A DNA stretch of 8,594 nt from Acetobacteraceae bacterium (GTDB lineage Bacteria > Pseudomonadota > Alphaproteobacteria > Acetobacterales > Acetobacteraceae): assembly GCA_027311485.1 (NCBI GenBank), contig DAICYU010000137.1, positions 1 through 8,594 of the forward strand, written 5' to 3'. This document shows, one piece after another, positions 1 to 5,594 of the stretch. The notes beneath the pieces were generated by a model. That model did not search any database and was not told the origin of the DNA. It was given only the letters and a program-made list of their open reading frames with translations. Made by a program: the position numbers and the translations under genes. The stretch's first letter is position 1. The number at the start of each line of letters is the position of its first letter.

Positions 1-235
1 GGTCATCAGCCTGGCCCGAAAGAATCAGATGAGGGTGATCGAGCGACAGATCGAACCTGCGGACCTGACCCGTGCGACGGAAGTCTTTCTGGCCGGCACC
101 GCCGCCGAAGTGACAGCGGTGCGGGAGATCGGTCCGCACCGGTTCACGCCCGGGACGATCACGGAAACGTTGATGCGGGCCTACGACAGTTTAGTCTTAC
201 AGGCGCCGGACGAAGTGGCCCGCATCGTGTCCTGA
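1..235 (+). CDS. ilvE: Branched-chain amino acid aminotransferase, C-terminal part
   Basis: This is the 3' end of a gene that starts before the window; it is in frame from base 2 and gives 77 residues plus a TGA stop. The product is a fold-type IV PLP transaminase that interconverts valine, leucine and isoleucine with their 2-oxo acids, in the cytoplasm. What shows it is the terminal block EVFLAGTAAEVTAVREIG followed by F-TPGTITETLMRAYDSLV, the usual C-terminal signature of IlvE. The catalytic lysine lies upstream and cannot be seen. The final residues RIVS and the stop codon lie inside the first copy of a 26-bp tandem repeat. The next gene runs in the same direction after about 97 bp. A D-amino acid transaminase or aminodeoxychorismate lyase from the same fold is less likely because of the GTAAEVT segment. 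Confidence 0.88.
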   Translation, partial: VISLARKNQMRVIERQIEPADLTRATEVFLAGTAAEVTAVREIGPHRFTPGTITETLMRAYDSLVLQAPDEVARIVS

Positions 236-291
236 CGCGTTTGGTGTGCATCGTGTCCTGACGCGTTTGGTGTGCATCGTGTCCTGACGCG
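222..291 (+). repeat. 26-bp direct tandem repeat, about 2.7 copies, over the ilvE stop codon
   Basis: Two perfect 26-bp copies (222-247 and 248-273) are followed by 18 bases of a third (274-291). Each unit starts GCATCGTGTCCTGACGCG and ends TTTGGTGT. The first copy contains the last ilvE codons (ATC GTG TCC) and the TGA stop, so the later copies are non-coding duplicates of the gene end. Because the stop is in copy 1, a change in copy number would not alter IlvE and would only change the spacing to the next gene. Confidence 0.95.
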
Positions 292-320
292 GCAGGCTGA
301 TAACCGGCCGCCATCACCAC

Positions 321-325
321 AGGAG
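321..325 (+). promoter_or_regulatory. Ribosome binding site fixing the GTG start of the amine oxidase
   Basis: AGGAG lies 7 bases before the GTG at 333. A second GTG two bases earlier (331) is out of frame, so the site supports 333 as the start. Confidence 0.7.
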
Positions 326-332
326 TTGTCGT

Positions 333-1607
333 GTGCCCGAAACCGACGTTGTCATAATCGGCGCCGGACTGGCGGGGCTTGGCGCCGCATCGGCGGTTCG
401 CGCGGCCGGGCGCCGGGCTGTCGTGCTGGAGGCATCCGGTCGTGTCGGCGGCCGGGCCTGGACGGCGCATCCGCACGCGCTGGGCGGCGTGTGGTTCGAC
501 ATGGGCGCGGTGTGGTTCCACGACGCCGAGAATAACCCGCTGGTGCCGATTGCCTCGGCCGCAGGGGACAGGTTGCTGCGGGCGGACGAGATCCGCGTCG
601 AGCGGACATTTGTCGATGGGCGGCTGGCGACCCAGGCTGAGTTGGATGCCTACGATGCCGCCTGGCCACGCTACATTGCGGCAGCCGAGGCGGCGATAGG
701 GGGAAACGGTGATGTATCGCTGGCCGAGGTGACGCGGCGGGTTCCGGATGATCCATGGGCGGCGACGATCGAGGCGTGGGAAGGCCCGGTGATCTGCGGC
801 GTGGCGCCTGACGCGTTCAGCGCGCGCGATTGGCGGCGCAATGCGCTGGGCGGCAGTAACCTCGTGCCGGATGGCGGCATTGGCGCCTTCGTGGAACGGC
901 GGCTGACGCAGGGGCTGCAGATTGGTCTGAACGTGCCGGTGACCAGGGTTCGGTGGGGGAAGGAGATCAGCGTTGAAGGTTCGTTCGGCCGGCTGACAGC
1001 GGGAGCCTGTATCGTCACCGCCTCGACCGGCGTGCTGGCGAGCGGGGTGCTGGGGTTCGATCCGCTGCTGCCGGCAGCGGTCGCCGACGCTATCCATGCG
1101 CTGCCCATGGGGCTGGCAACGAAGGTCGTCCTGCGGGCCAACGGCGCGGATCGGCTGGGCTTGCCGCCGCATTGCTCGGTGGATCGGCATGTGCCGCGCT
1201 CCGGTGACCCGCTGATGCCGTTCCAGTGCTGGCCGTTCGGCCGTGACTATGTGCAAGGCTGGATTGGCGGGTCGCATGCCTGGGACCTGGCGCGGGCAGG
1301 GGAGGCAGCGACGGTCGATTTTGCGCTGTCCTATCTGCGCGATCTGTTCGGCAGCCAAGTGGACCGGGTCTTCGCCGGCGGCGCGACGCTGGTGACGCAC
1401 TGGGATGCCGATCCGTGGGCACGCGGCGTATATTGCTATGCGCGGGTCGGATCGGCTTTGGCGCGCGACACGCTGGCGGCGCCGCTGGCCGATGGACGGC
1501 TGACGTTTGCAGGTGAAGCGTGCAACGTTCCCTATGGCGGCACACTGGCTGGCGCCTGGCTCAGTGGGCACACGGCGGCCGGTTTTGCGTTGCGCACTCT
1601 CGGGTAG
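333..1607 (+). CDS. FAD-dependent amine oxidase family protein
   Basis: A 424-residue flavoprotein of the monoamine/polyamine oxidase family. Members oxidise an amine to an imine using FAD and pass electrons to oxygen or another acceptor. The N-terminus carries the Rossmann dinucleotide motif GAGLAG (residues 10-15), then an acidic strand end (VVLEAS) and GGRAW at about 39-43. A middle Lys in ATKVVLR (about 264) matches the conserved lysine of the family that hydrogen-bonds near flavin N5. The C-terminus has the second FAD-contact block RLTFAGEACNVPYGGTLAGAW (about 389-409). No signal peptide is seen, so it is probably cytoplasmic. The start is GTG with a good ribosome binding site. The upstream neighbour is ilvE, 97 bp away and parallel, so co-transcription is possible but unproven. 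The substrate cannot be told from sequence; polyamine, aromatic amine or amino acid oxidation are all possible. Confidence 0.9.
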   Translation: MPETDVVIIGAGLAGLGAASAVRAAGRRAVVLEASGRVGGRAWTAHPHALGGVWFDMGAVWFHDAENNPLVPIASAAGDRLLRADEIRVERTFVDGRLATQAELDAYDAAWPRYIAAAEAAIGGNGDVSLAEVTRRVPDDPWAATIEAWEGPVICGVAPDAFSARDWRRNALGGSNLVPDGGIGAFVERRLTQGLQIGLNVPVTRVRWGKEISVEGSFGRLTAGACIVTASTGVLASGVLGFDPLLPAAVADAIHALPMGLATKVVLRANGADRLGLPPHCSVDRHVPRSGDPLMPFQCWPFGRDYVQGWIGGSHAWDLARAGEAATVDFALSYLRDLFGSQVDRVFAGGATLVTHWDADPWARGVYCYARVGSALARDTLAAPLADGRLTFAGEACNVPYGGTLAGAWLSGHTAAGFALRTLG

Positions 1608-1613
1608 GTGACG

Positions 1614-1627
1614 TGGGGCGTGCCCCA
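1614..1627. terminator. GC-rich hairpin between convergent genes, possible terminator
   Basis: TGGGGCGTGCCCCA forms a short perfect stem in the 48-bp gap between the amine oxidase stop and the end of the CBS-BON gene. The GCCCC arm could instead pair with GGGGC at 1633-1637. There is no T-tract on either strand, so this is not a clear intrinsic terminator. Confidence 0.25.
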
Positions 1628-1655
1628 GGATAGGGGCCGGGGCCGCCCGCCGGCG

Positions 1656-2372
1656 CTATCGGGCCTCGTCAGGCCCCTCGATCACCATCCCGGTGTAAGG
1701 TTCGACATAGACCATGTGGTCGCGCACTTCCTTCACCCCCGGGGCGTTCTCGGCAATGACCCGGATGCCGTGACGCTCCTCCTCGGTGGTGATCGTGCCC
1801 CACAGATCGACGATGCCGTCCGCGACGGTGACGTTCAGGGTTGTCGCCGGTGCCCAAGGCTCCCGATCCAGCGCATCGAGTATCCCGGTGCGGATCGCGC
1901 GGTCGCTGGTCGCTGCCGGTGGAGCACCGCGGGTCTGTCCCACCAATGCGCGCAACAGGTCAGCTCGGCTGACCACCCCGACGATGCGTCCGTCCTGCGT
2001 GACTGGCAGGCGCTTGATCCGGTTACGCTCCATCATCGTGACAACGTCCTCCAGCGCGGCGTCGTGCGCAACGCTCAGCACCTTCTCGGTCATCACATCG
2101 CGGACGTAGCGGCCATGGGCGTGGAAAAAGTCCGTCGCCTGCCGGGCCGGGGAAACCAGCAGGCGCAGCCACCAGGCACGCTCCTGTTCGGTGCCGAGCT
2201 CTTTCCGTCGCAGCAGGTCACCTTCGGTGACGATGCCAACCAGATCGCCGGATTTGTCGACGACGAACAAGCCGGAAATGTGCCGGTCAAGCATCAGCTT
2301 GGCGGCATCTTCCACAGTGGCATCCGGTGGGACGGAAATCACGTTCCGGGTCATGACATCGGCGACGATCAT
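1656..2372 (-). CDS. CBS-CBS-BON domain protein
   Basis: A 238-residue soluble protein with two CBS motifs followed by a BON domain. CBS1 is at about residues 5-55 (DVMTRNVISVPPDATVEDA ... GIVTEGDLL) and CBS2 at about 92-143 (DVMTEKVLSV ... GVVSRADLL). Between them lies a helical linker containing a Trp pair. BON is at about 156-225 (ILDAL, then VADGIVDLWGTI and PGVKEVRDHM). Paired CBS domains usually bind adenosyl ligands and act as energy or redox sensors. BON domains are thought to bind phospholipid or other surfaces. No signal peptide or membrane segment is visible. A longer reading with a GTG start at 2423 exists, but the ATG at 2372 directly precedes the first CBS motif and has a TAAGGA site 8 bases upstream. 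The gene converges on the amine oxidase and diverges from the sulfurtransferase. Its partner or effector target is unknown. Confidence 0.93.
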   Translation of the reverse strand: MIVADVMTRNVISVPPDATVEDAAKLMLDRHISGLFVVDKSGDLVGIVTEGDLLRRKELGTEQERAWWLRLLVSPARQATDFFHAHGRYVRDVMTEKVLSVAHDAALEDVVTMMERNRIKRLPVTQDGRIVGVVSRADLLRALVGQTRGAPPAATSDRAIRTGILDALDREPWAPATTLNVTVADGIVDLWGTITTEEERHGIRVIAENAPGVKEVRDHMVYVEPYTGMVIEGPDEAR

Positions 2373-2380
2373 GATTGCGT

Positions 2381-2386
2381 TCCTTA
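2381..2386 (-). promoter_or_regulatory. Ribosome binding site fixing the CBS-BON start
   Basis: On the minus strand TAAGGA lies 8 bases before the ATG at 2372. This favours that start over the in-frame GTG at 2423, whose 17 extra residues are unlike a CBS N-terminus. Confidence 0.65.
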
Positions 2387-2455
2387 CCTGTGCGATCCTA
2401 TCGGCCGCGAACGCAGAATACACCGCGGTGGCGCGACAGCCAGTGGCGCATCGTC

Positions 2456-2484
2456 ATGACAGGTCGGCTTGCCTCGCCTAGACT
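2456..2484 (+). promoter_or_regulatory. Sigma70-like promoter for the sulfurtransferase-metC operon
   Basis: ATGACA (2456-2461) and TAGACT (2479-2484) are separated by exactly 17 bp. They match the -35 and -10 consensus at 5 of 6 and 4 of 6 positions. Transcription would begin near 2491, just ahead of the GGAGG at 2497-2501. The rest of the 137-bp divergent gap shows no clear operator; a minus-strand promoter for the CBS-BON gene was not convincing. Confidence 0.45.
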
Positions 2485-2509
2485 GGTGGCGAGAATGGAG
2501 GGGGCAATC

Positions 2510-3364
2510 ATGGGGCCGCTTGTCACGACGGAATGGCTGGCCGAGCAGCTGGGGACGTCCGGGTTGGTGGTGTTCGACGCAACGAAATATCTGCCAAACG
2601 AGTCGAAGGAAGGCTGTACCGAGTTCCTGCGCGCGCATGTCCCGGGAGCCAGGTATTTCGATATCGATCTGGTAGCTGATCCGGACACCGACCTGCCGCA
2701 CATGGTTCCAACGCCGGGCCGGTTCGCGAAACTGATGACGCAGCTTGGCGTCGGCAACGGGTCCAGGGTGGTGTTCTACGACCAGAAGGGCCTGGCCTCG
2801 GCGGCGCGTGGCTGGTGGCTGATGGGTTTGTTTGGCCATGATGAGGCCGCAGTTCTGGACGGCGGCCTGCCGAAATGGCTGAAGGAAGGCCGCCCGACCG
2901 AGGCCGGCCAACCGGGTGCTCCGTCACCTGCCACCGTGGCACCGGGCGAATTTCGCCCCGATTTCCGTGCCAGCAAGCTGCGTGGCATTGGCGATGTTCT
3001 GCGGAACGTGCTGACGCGTGATGAGCAGGTGCTGGATGCGCGTGCCGCCGGCCGCTTTACCGGCGCGGTGCCGGAACCCCGGGCGGGAATGCGCAGCGGG
3101 CACATCCCAGGCTCGGTTAGTCTCCCCTATACCGACCTGCTGAACCCGGACGGAACCTTCCGCCCGGCGGGTGAGGTGCGCGGCCGGTTTCAGGCGGCCG
3201 GCGTGGATGGTGCGAAGCCGTTGGTGACAAGCTGCGGGTCCGGTGTGACCGCGTGCATCCTGACATTGGGGCTGCGGATCGCTGGCTTTCCCGAGGGGGC
3301 AGTGTATGACGGGTCGTGGACGGAATGGGGCGGTCGTGCCGACACCCCGATTGAGGTGGGATAG
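2510..3364 (+). CDS. sseA: 3-mercaptopyruvate sulfurtransferase (SseA type)
   Basis: A 284-residue two-domain rhodanese that transfers sulfane sulfur from 3-mercaptopyruvate to thiols or cyanide, in the cytoplasm. The N-terminal inactive rhodanese domain (about 1-130) has the typical FDATKYLP, the EFL-AHVPGARYFDIDLVADP block and the SRVVFYDQKG strand. The C-terminal catalytic domain carries VLDARAAGRFTG (about 175-185), GHIPGSVSLP, and the active-site loop CGSGVTA with Cys242. The loop sequence CG(S)GVTA is that of mercaptopyruvate sulfurtransferases; thiosulfate rhodaneses have a charged CRKGVTA-like loop. The YDGSW-EWGGR ending is also typical. The ATG at 2510 is chosen because GGAGG lies 8 bases upstream and the protein then starts as the family does; an in-frame TTG at 2375 would add 45 atypical residues. 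It is followed after 3 bp by metC, so the two are almost certainly one operon. Confidence 0.93.
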   Translation: MGPLVTTEWLAEQLGTSGLVVFDATKYLPNESKEGCTEFLRAHVPGARYFDIDLVADPDTDLPHMVPTPGRFAKLMTQLGVGNGSRVVFYDQKGLASAARGWWLMGLFGHDEAAVLDGGLPKWLKEGRPTEAGQPGAPSPATVAPGEFRPDFRASKLRGIGDVLRNVLTRDEQVLDARAAGRFTGAVPEPRAGMRSGHIPGSVSLPYTDLLNPDGTFRPAGEVRGRFQAAGVDGAKPLVTSCGSGVTACILTLGLRIAGFPEGAVYDGSWTEWGGRADTPIEVG

Positions 3365-3367
3365 CGC

Positions 3368-4579
3368 ATGGCCGACGATGTAACGCACAATGCCCGGAAG
3401 CGCGGGCTAAGGACCACGCTGTCGCATATCGGCCGGGCAACGAAGCGGGAGCATGGCTTCGTCAATCCACCGCTGCTGCGTGGGTCCACCGTCCTGATAC
3501 CAACAGTTGCCGAACGGAAGGCGCTGGCGGCGAAGCGCGGCGAGCGGGTGCTGACCTACGGTACGGGCGGATCGAGCACGCATTGGGCGCTGGAGGATGC
3601 GATCGCGGCGGTGGAGGGCGGGACCCGCTGCTACATCGTCTCGACCGGGCTGGCAGCGGTGACGACCCCCTTGCTGGCGTTCCTGAAGGCGGGCGACCAC
3701 ATGCTGATGCCCGACCATGTATATGGGCCGGCACGCAGTTTCGCGTCCGGCATCCTGAAGAATTTCGGTGTGGAGACGACATTCTATGTGCCGGAGATCG
3801 ACGGGGCCGGTCTGGCCGCGCTGATGCGGCCGAATACGAAGGTGGTTTATACCGAGAGCCCGGGTAGCCATACGTTCGAAGTGCAGGATGTGCCGGCGAT
3901 CGCCCGGGCCGCGCATGCCGGCGGAGCCAAGGTGTTTATGGACAATACGTGGGGCATCCACCATTTCCAGCCGTTCAAACATGGCGTCGATGTCTCGATC
4001 CAGGCGGCGACGAAGTATCCTGCCGGCCACTCGGATGTGCTGATCGGCGCGATTACGGTTAACGATGAGGCAGACTGGCAGGTCCTGCACGCGGCCGGCC
4101 GGGAACTGGGGCAGTATGCCAGCCCGGACGATTGCTGGCTGACGCTGCGCGGCATGCGGACCATGGCGGTGCGGCTGCAGGCGCAGATGGAGTCCGCACT
4201 GCTGGTCGCGCACTGGCTGAGGCAACAGCCGGAGGTCGCGCGCGTGCTGCACCCCGCACTGCCTGGAGCGCCGGGGCATGCGCTGTGGCGGCGCGATTTC
4301 ACCGGCGCCTGCAGTCTGTTCGGCGTCGAATTCCAGCCGCAATTCTCGCCGGAGGCGACGCACCGGTTTGTCGAGGCGCTCGATCTGTTCGGCATCGGCG
4401 CCTCCTGGGGTGGGTTTGAGAGTCTGGCGGTGCCGACGACCGGGTTCATCACGCGCACGGCCGAGGGTGGGAAATTTGCCGGGCCGGTAGTGCGGCTGCA
4501 CATCGGGCTGGAAGACCCGGACGATTTGATCGACGACCTGGGGCAGGGGCTGGCGGCACTGCGGGACTTTCGCGGGTAG
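3368..4579 (+). CDS. metC: Cystathionine beta-lyase
   Basis: A 403-residue PLP enzyme of the Cys/Met metabolism family that cleaves cystathionine to homocysteine, pyruvate and ammonia in methionine synthesis; side reactions on cysteine can give H2S. Visible elements are Tyr119 in VYGPARSF (ring stacking), Asp192 in MDNTWG, the Schiff-base Lys216 in SIQAATKYPAGHSD, SWGGFESL at about 346-353, and Arg376 in VVRLHIGLEDPDDLI (substrate carboxylate). The last two blocks closely match E. coli MetC and separate it from gamma-synthases and gamma-lyases. One oddity: the loop that in E. coli MetC reads YGRRGT, with Tyr56 and Arg58 binding the PLP phosphate of the partner subunit, here reads YGTGGSSTH, with Thr66 in the arginine position. 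The start lies 3 bp after the sulfurtransferase stop, which suggests translational coupling; a GAGG 11 bases upstream lies within the preceding gene. Confidence 0.92.
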   Translation: MADDVTHNARKRGLRTTLSHIGRATKREHGFVNPPLLRGSTVLIPTVAERKALAAKRGERVLTYGTGGSSTHWALEDAIAAVEGGTRCYIVSTGLAAVTTPLLAFLKAGDHMLMPDHVYGPARSFASGILKNFGVETTFYVPEIDGAGLAALMRPNTKVVYTESPGSHTFEVQDVPAIARAAHAGGAKVFMDNTWGIHHFQPFKHGVDVSIQAATKYPAGHSDVLIGAITVNDEADWQVLHAAGRELGQYASPDDCWLTLRGMRTMAVRLQAQMESALLVAHWLRQQPEVARVLHPALPGAPGHALWRRDFTGACSLFGVEFQPQFSPEATHRFVEALDLFGIGASWGGFESLAVPTTGFITRTAEGGKFAGPVVRLHIGLEDPDDLIDDLGQGLAALRDFRG

Positions 4580-4586
4580 GGACTCG

Positions 4587-4629
4587 CGGCTCGGGTCGAG
4601 CGTCAGACCGTTCGAGCCGGGGGGTCTGA
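4587..4629 (+). other. Overlapping inverted repeats downstream of metC
   Basis: Two 7-bp perfect inverted repeats interleave: CGGCTCG (4587-4593) with CGAGCCG (4613-4619), and TCAGACC (4603-4609) with GGTCTGA (4623-4629). A smaller hairpin GCTCG-GGT-CGAGC (4589-4601) is compatible with the second stem. The 150-bp gap between metC and the convergent transglycosylase gene otherwise shows nothing recognisable. With no T-run it is not a textbook terminator, but an mRNA 3'-end structure is the simplest reading. Confidence 0.4.
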
Positions 4630-4729
4630 TGCGCGTTTGTAGCCTGCCAGGCCCGCGGCATCATGGTGGTCCGGGCACCGAAGCGGGGCTGTCCGGGCGG
4701 TTCGACCTTCGCCGCGAATTGCCTGCCGC

Positions 4730-5479
4730 TCAGGGTACCTGGTACGCGAAGCGAACGGGTGCGGCGCGGTACGACTCAAGCGTTCGCCCTGGCTGGGCAA
4801 GGCCGGATGGTCCGGCGGGCGATCGGATGATCCGCGGCGGTACAGGCCGTGTCGCTGCGGCGAACGGGGAACGTGCGACCGTCGCGGCCCATGCAGCCGC
4901 CAGCGATGACGGCTCTGCCGCCGACGCTACCAACTGCTCGGCCGGCAGAGCGGCATAGACCTTGCGCCGGTAGTCCTGCGCCAGGTCCGGCGTCTGCGAG
5001 TGATAAAAGCCCGCCGCCTGGCGCCACGAACCGGTCTTTTCGAACAGCTGAACGAGAAAGCGTGCCGCATATTCGACGTTGGCAACCGGGTCGAACGCCT
5101 GCTCCATGGACGAGAAGGCATCCGGATGTTGCGTCAGACTGATCTGCATGCAGCCCACATCGATCGAGTGGGTCACCCTGGGGCGCATCGCCTTTGCGGC
5201 GGCGACCGCCTGCGGCTCGGTTTCATAGAAGCTGCCCTGACCGTCCAGGTTGACTGTCCAGGGCCAGGGGTTGAACGAGTTGGTGTTTGCGCCGCGCCGC
5301 CCGCTTTCCACCCGCGCTATCGCCGCCAGCAGGTGCGGCGGTATGCCATGCACCCGTTCGGCGACCGCGACCGCCTGACGGCAAGCCTGGCTGGCGTTCG
5401 CCGGCATAGCAGCAGGGTCGGCGAAGACCGGGCAGGGAATGAGACAGGCAACCGAGAGCAGAATTTCGCGCCATTTCAT
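4730..5479 (-). CDS. Secreted lytic transglycosylase (SLT domain)
   Basis: A 249-residue exported murein hydrolase of the goose-lysozyme-like SLT fold. It should cleave the MurNAc-GlcNAc bond of peptidoglycan, forming 1,6-anhydro ends, in the periplasm. MKWREILLSVACLIPCPVFA is a good Sec signal peptide with cleavage before DPA. The catalytic glutamate is probably Glu58 in AIARVESGRRG. NPWPWTVN (about 70-77), SIDVGCMQISL (about 105-115) and ANVEYAARFL (about 133-142) are conserved family blocks. Cys33 and Cys110 of the mature protein could form a disulfide. After about residue 185 the chain becomes an Ala/Pro-rich tail of about 65 residues without recognisable fold. The ATG at 5479 is preferred because it begins the signal peptide; a TTG seven codons upstream is possible, and neither has a strong ribosome binding site. 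It converges on metC and diverges from ilvD. A specialised role, for example in secretion or flagella, is not indicated by neighbours. Confidence 0.88.
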   Translation of the reverse strand: MKWREILLSVACLIPCPVFADPAAMPANASQACRQAVAVAERVHGIPPHLLAAIARVESGRRGANTNSFNPWPWTVNLDGQGSFYETEPQAVAAAKAMRPRVTHSIDVGCMQISLTQHPDAFSSMEQAFDPVANVEYAARFLVQLFEKTGSWRQAAGFYHSQTPDLAQDYRRKVYAALPAEQLVASAAEPSSLAAAWAATVARSPFAAATRPVPPRIIRSPAGPSGLAQPGRTLESYRAAPVRFAYQVP

Positions 5480-5562
5480 GCCGGCCGGGATACGCGGCAA
5501 AGGTAAAGAAATGGTTGATGCGGCCCAACACCGGGGTGCGTTCGCGTGATGCTCGCAACCGG

Positions 5563-5570
5563 CTTATAGT
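5563..5570. promoter_or_regulatory. Overlapping divergent -10 elements between the transglycosylase gene and ilvD
   Basis: On the plus strand TATAGT (5565-5570) matches the -10 consensus at 5 of 6 positions and would start ilvD mRNA about 18 bases before its ATG. On the minus strand the same island reads TATAAG (5568-5563), also 5 of 6, and would serve the transglycosylase gene. No good -35 was found for either direction: upstream of the plus -10 there is only TTCGCG at 5541-5546. Confidence 0.3.
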
Positions 5571-5583
5571 CAAGCCTCGTGTC

Positions 5584-5588
5584 AAGGA
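5584..5588 (+). promoter_or_regulatory. Ribosome binding site of ilvD
   Basis: AAGGA lies 6 bases before the ATG at 5595, within a purine run AAGGAAGGAAA. A second in-frame ATG at 5601 would be spaced 12 bases away, so 5595 is preferred. Confidence 0.65.
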
Positions 5589-5594
5589 AGGAAA

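Noticed and set aside
222..291. Short direct repeats as a CRISPR-like array
   Set aside because: Units abut with no spacers and begin inside a coding sequence; no cas gene is present.
159..1571. 470-residue open frame on the minus strand, opposite the amine oxidase
   Set aside because: It lies antisense to a gene with clear FAD motifs. Its composition (Arg, Pro, Ala, His, Gln rich) is what a high-GC antisense frame gives, and no domain is visible.
1661..1676. GGGCCT-CGTC-AGGCCC hairpin as terminator
   Set aside because: It lies within the last codons of the CBS-BON gene and has no T-tract on either side.
1608..2459. 283-residue open frame on the plus strand, opposite the CBS-BON gene
   Set aside because: It is antisense to the CBS-BON gene, has no ribosome binding site and no recognisable motif.
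2375..2509. Upstream TTG start adding 45 residues to the sulfurtransferase
   Set aside because: The extension is unlike the family, has no ribosome binding site and overlaps the predicted promoter. The ATG at 2510 has GGAGG.
3407..4501. 364-residue open frame on the minus strand, opposite metC
   Set aside because: It is antisense to a gene with a full PLP motif set; low-complexity Arg/Gln/Pro content.
5580..5585. Consensus-like TTGACA on the minus strand as -35 for the transglycosylase gene
   Set aside because: The only good minus -10 (TATAAG) is just 11 bases away. At 17 bases the sequence is CCGGTT.
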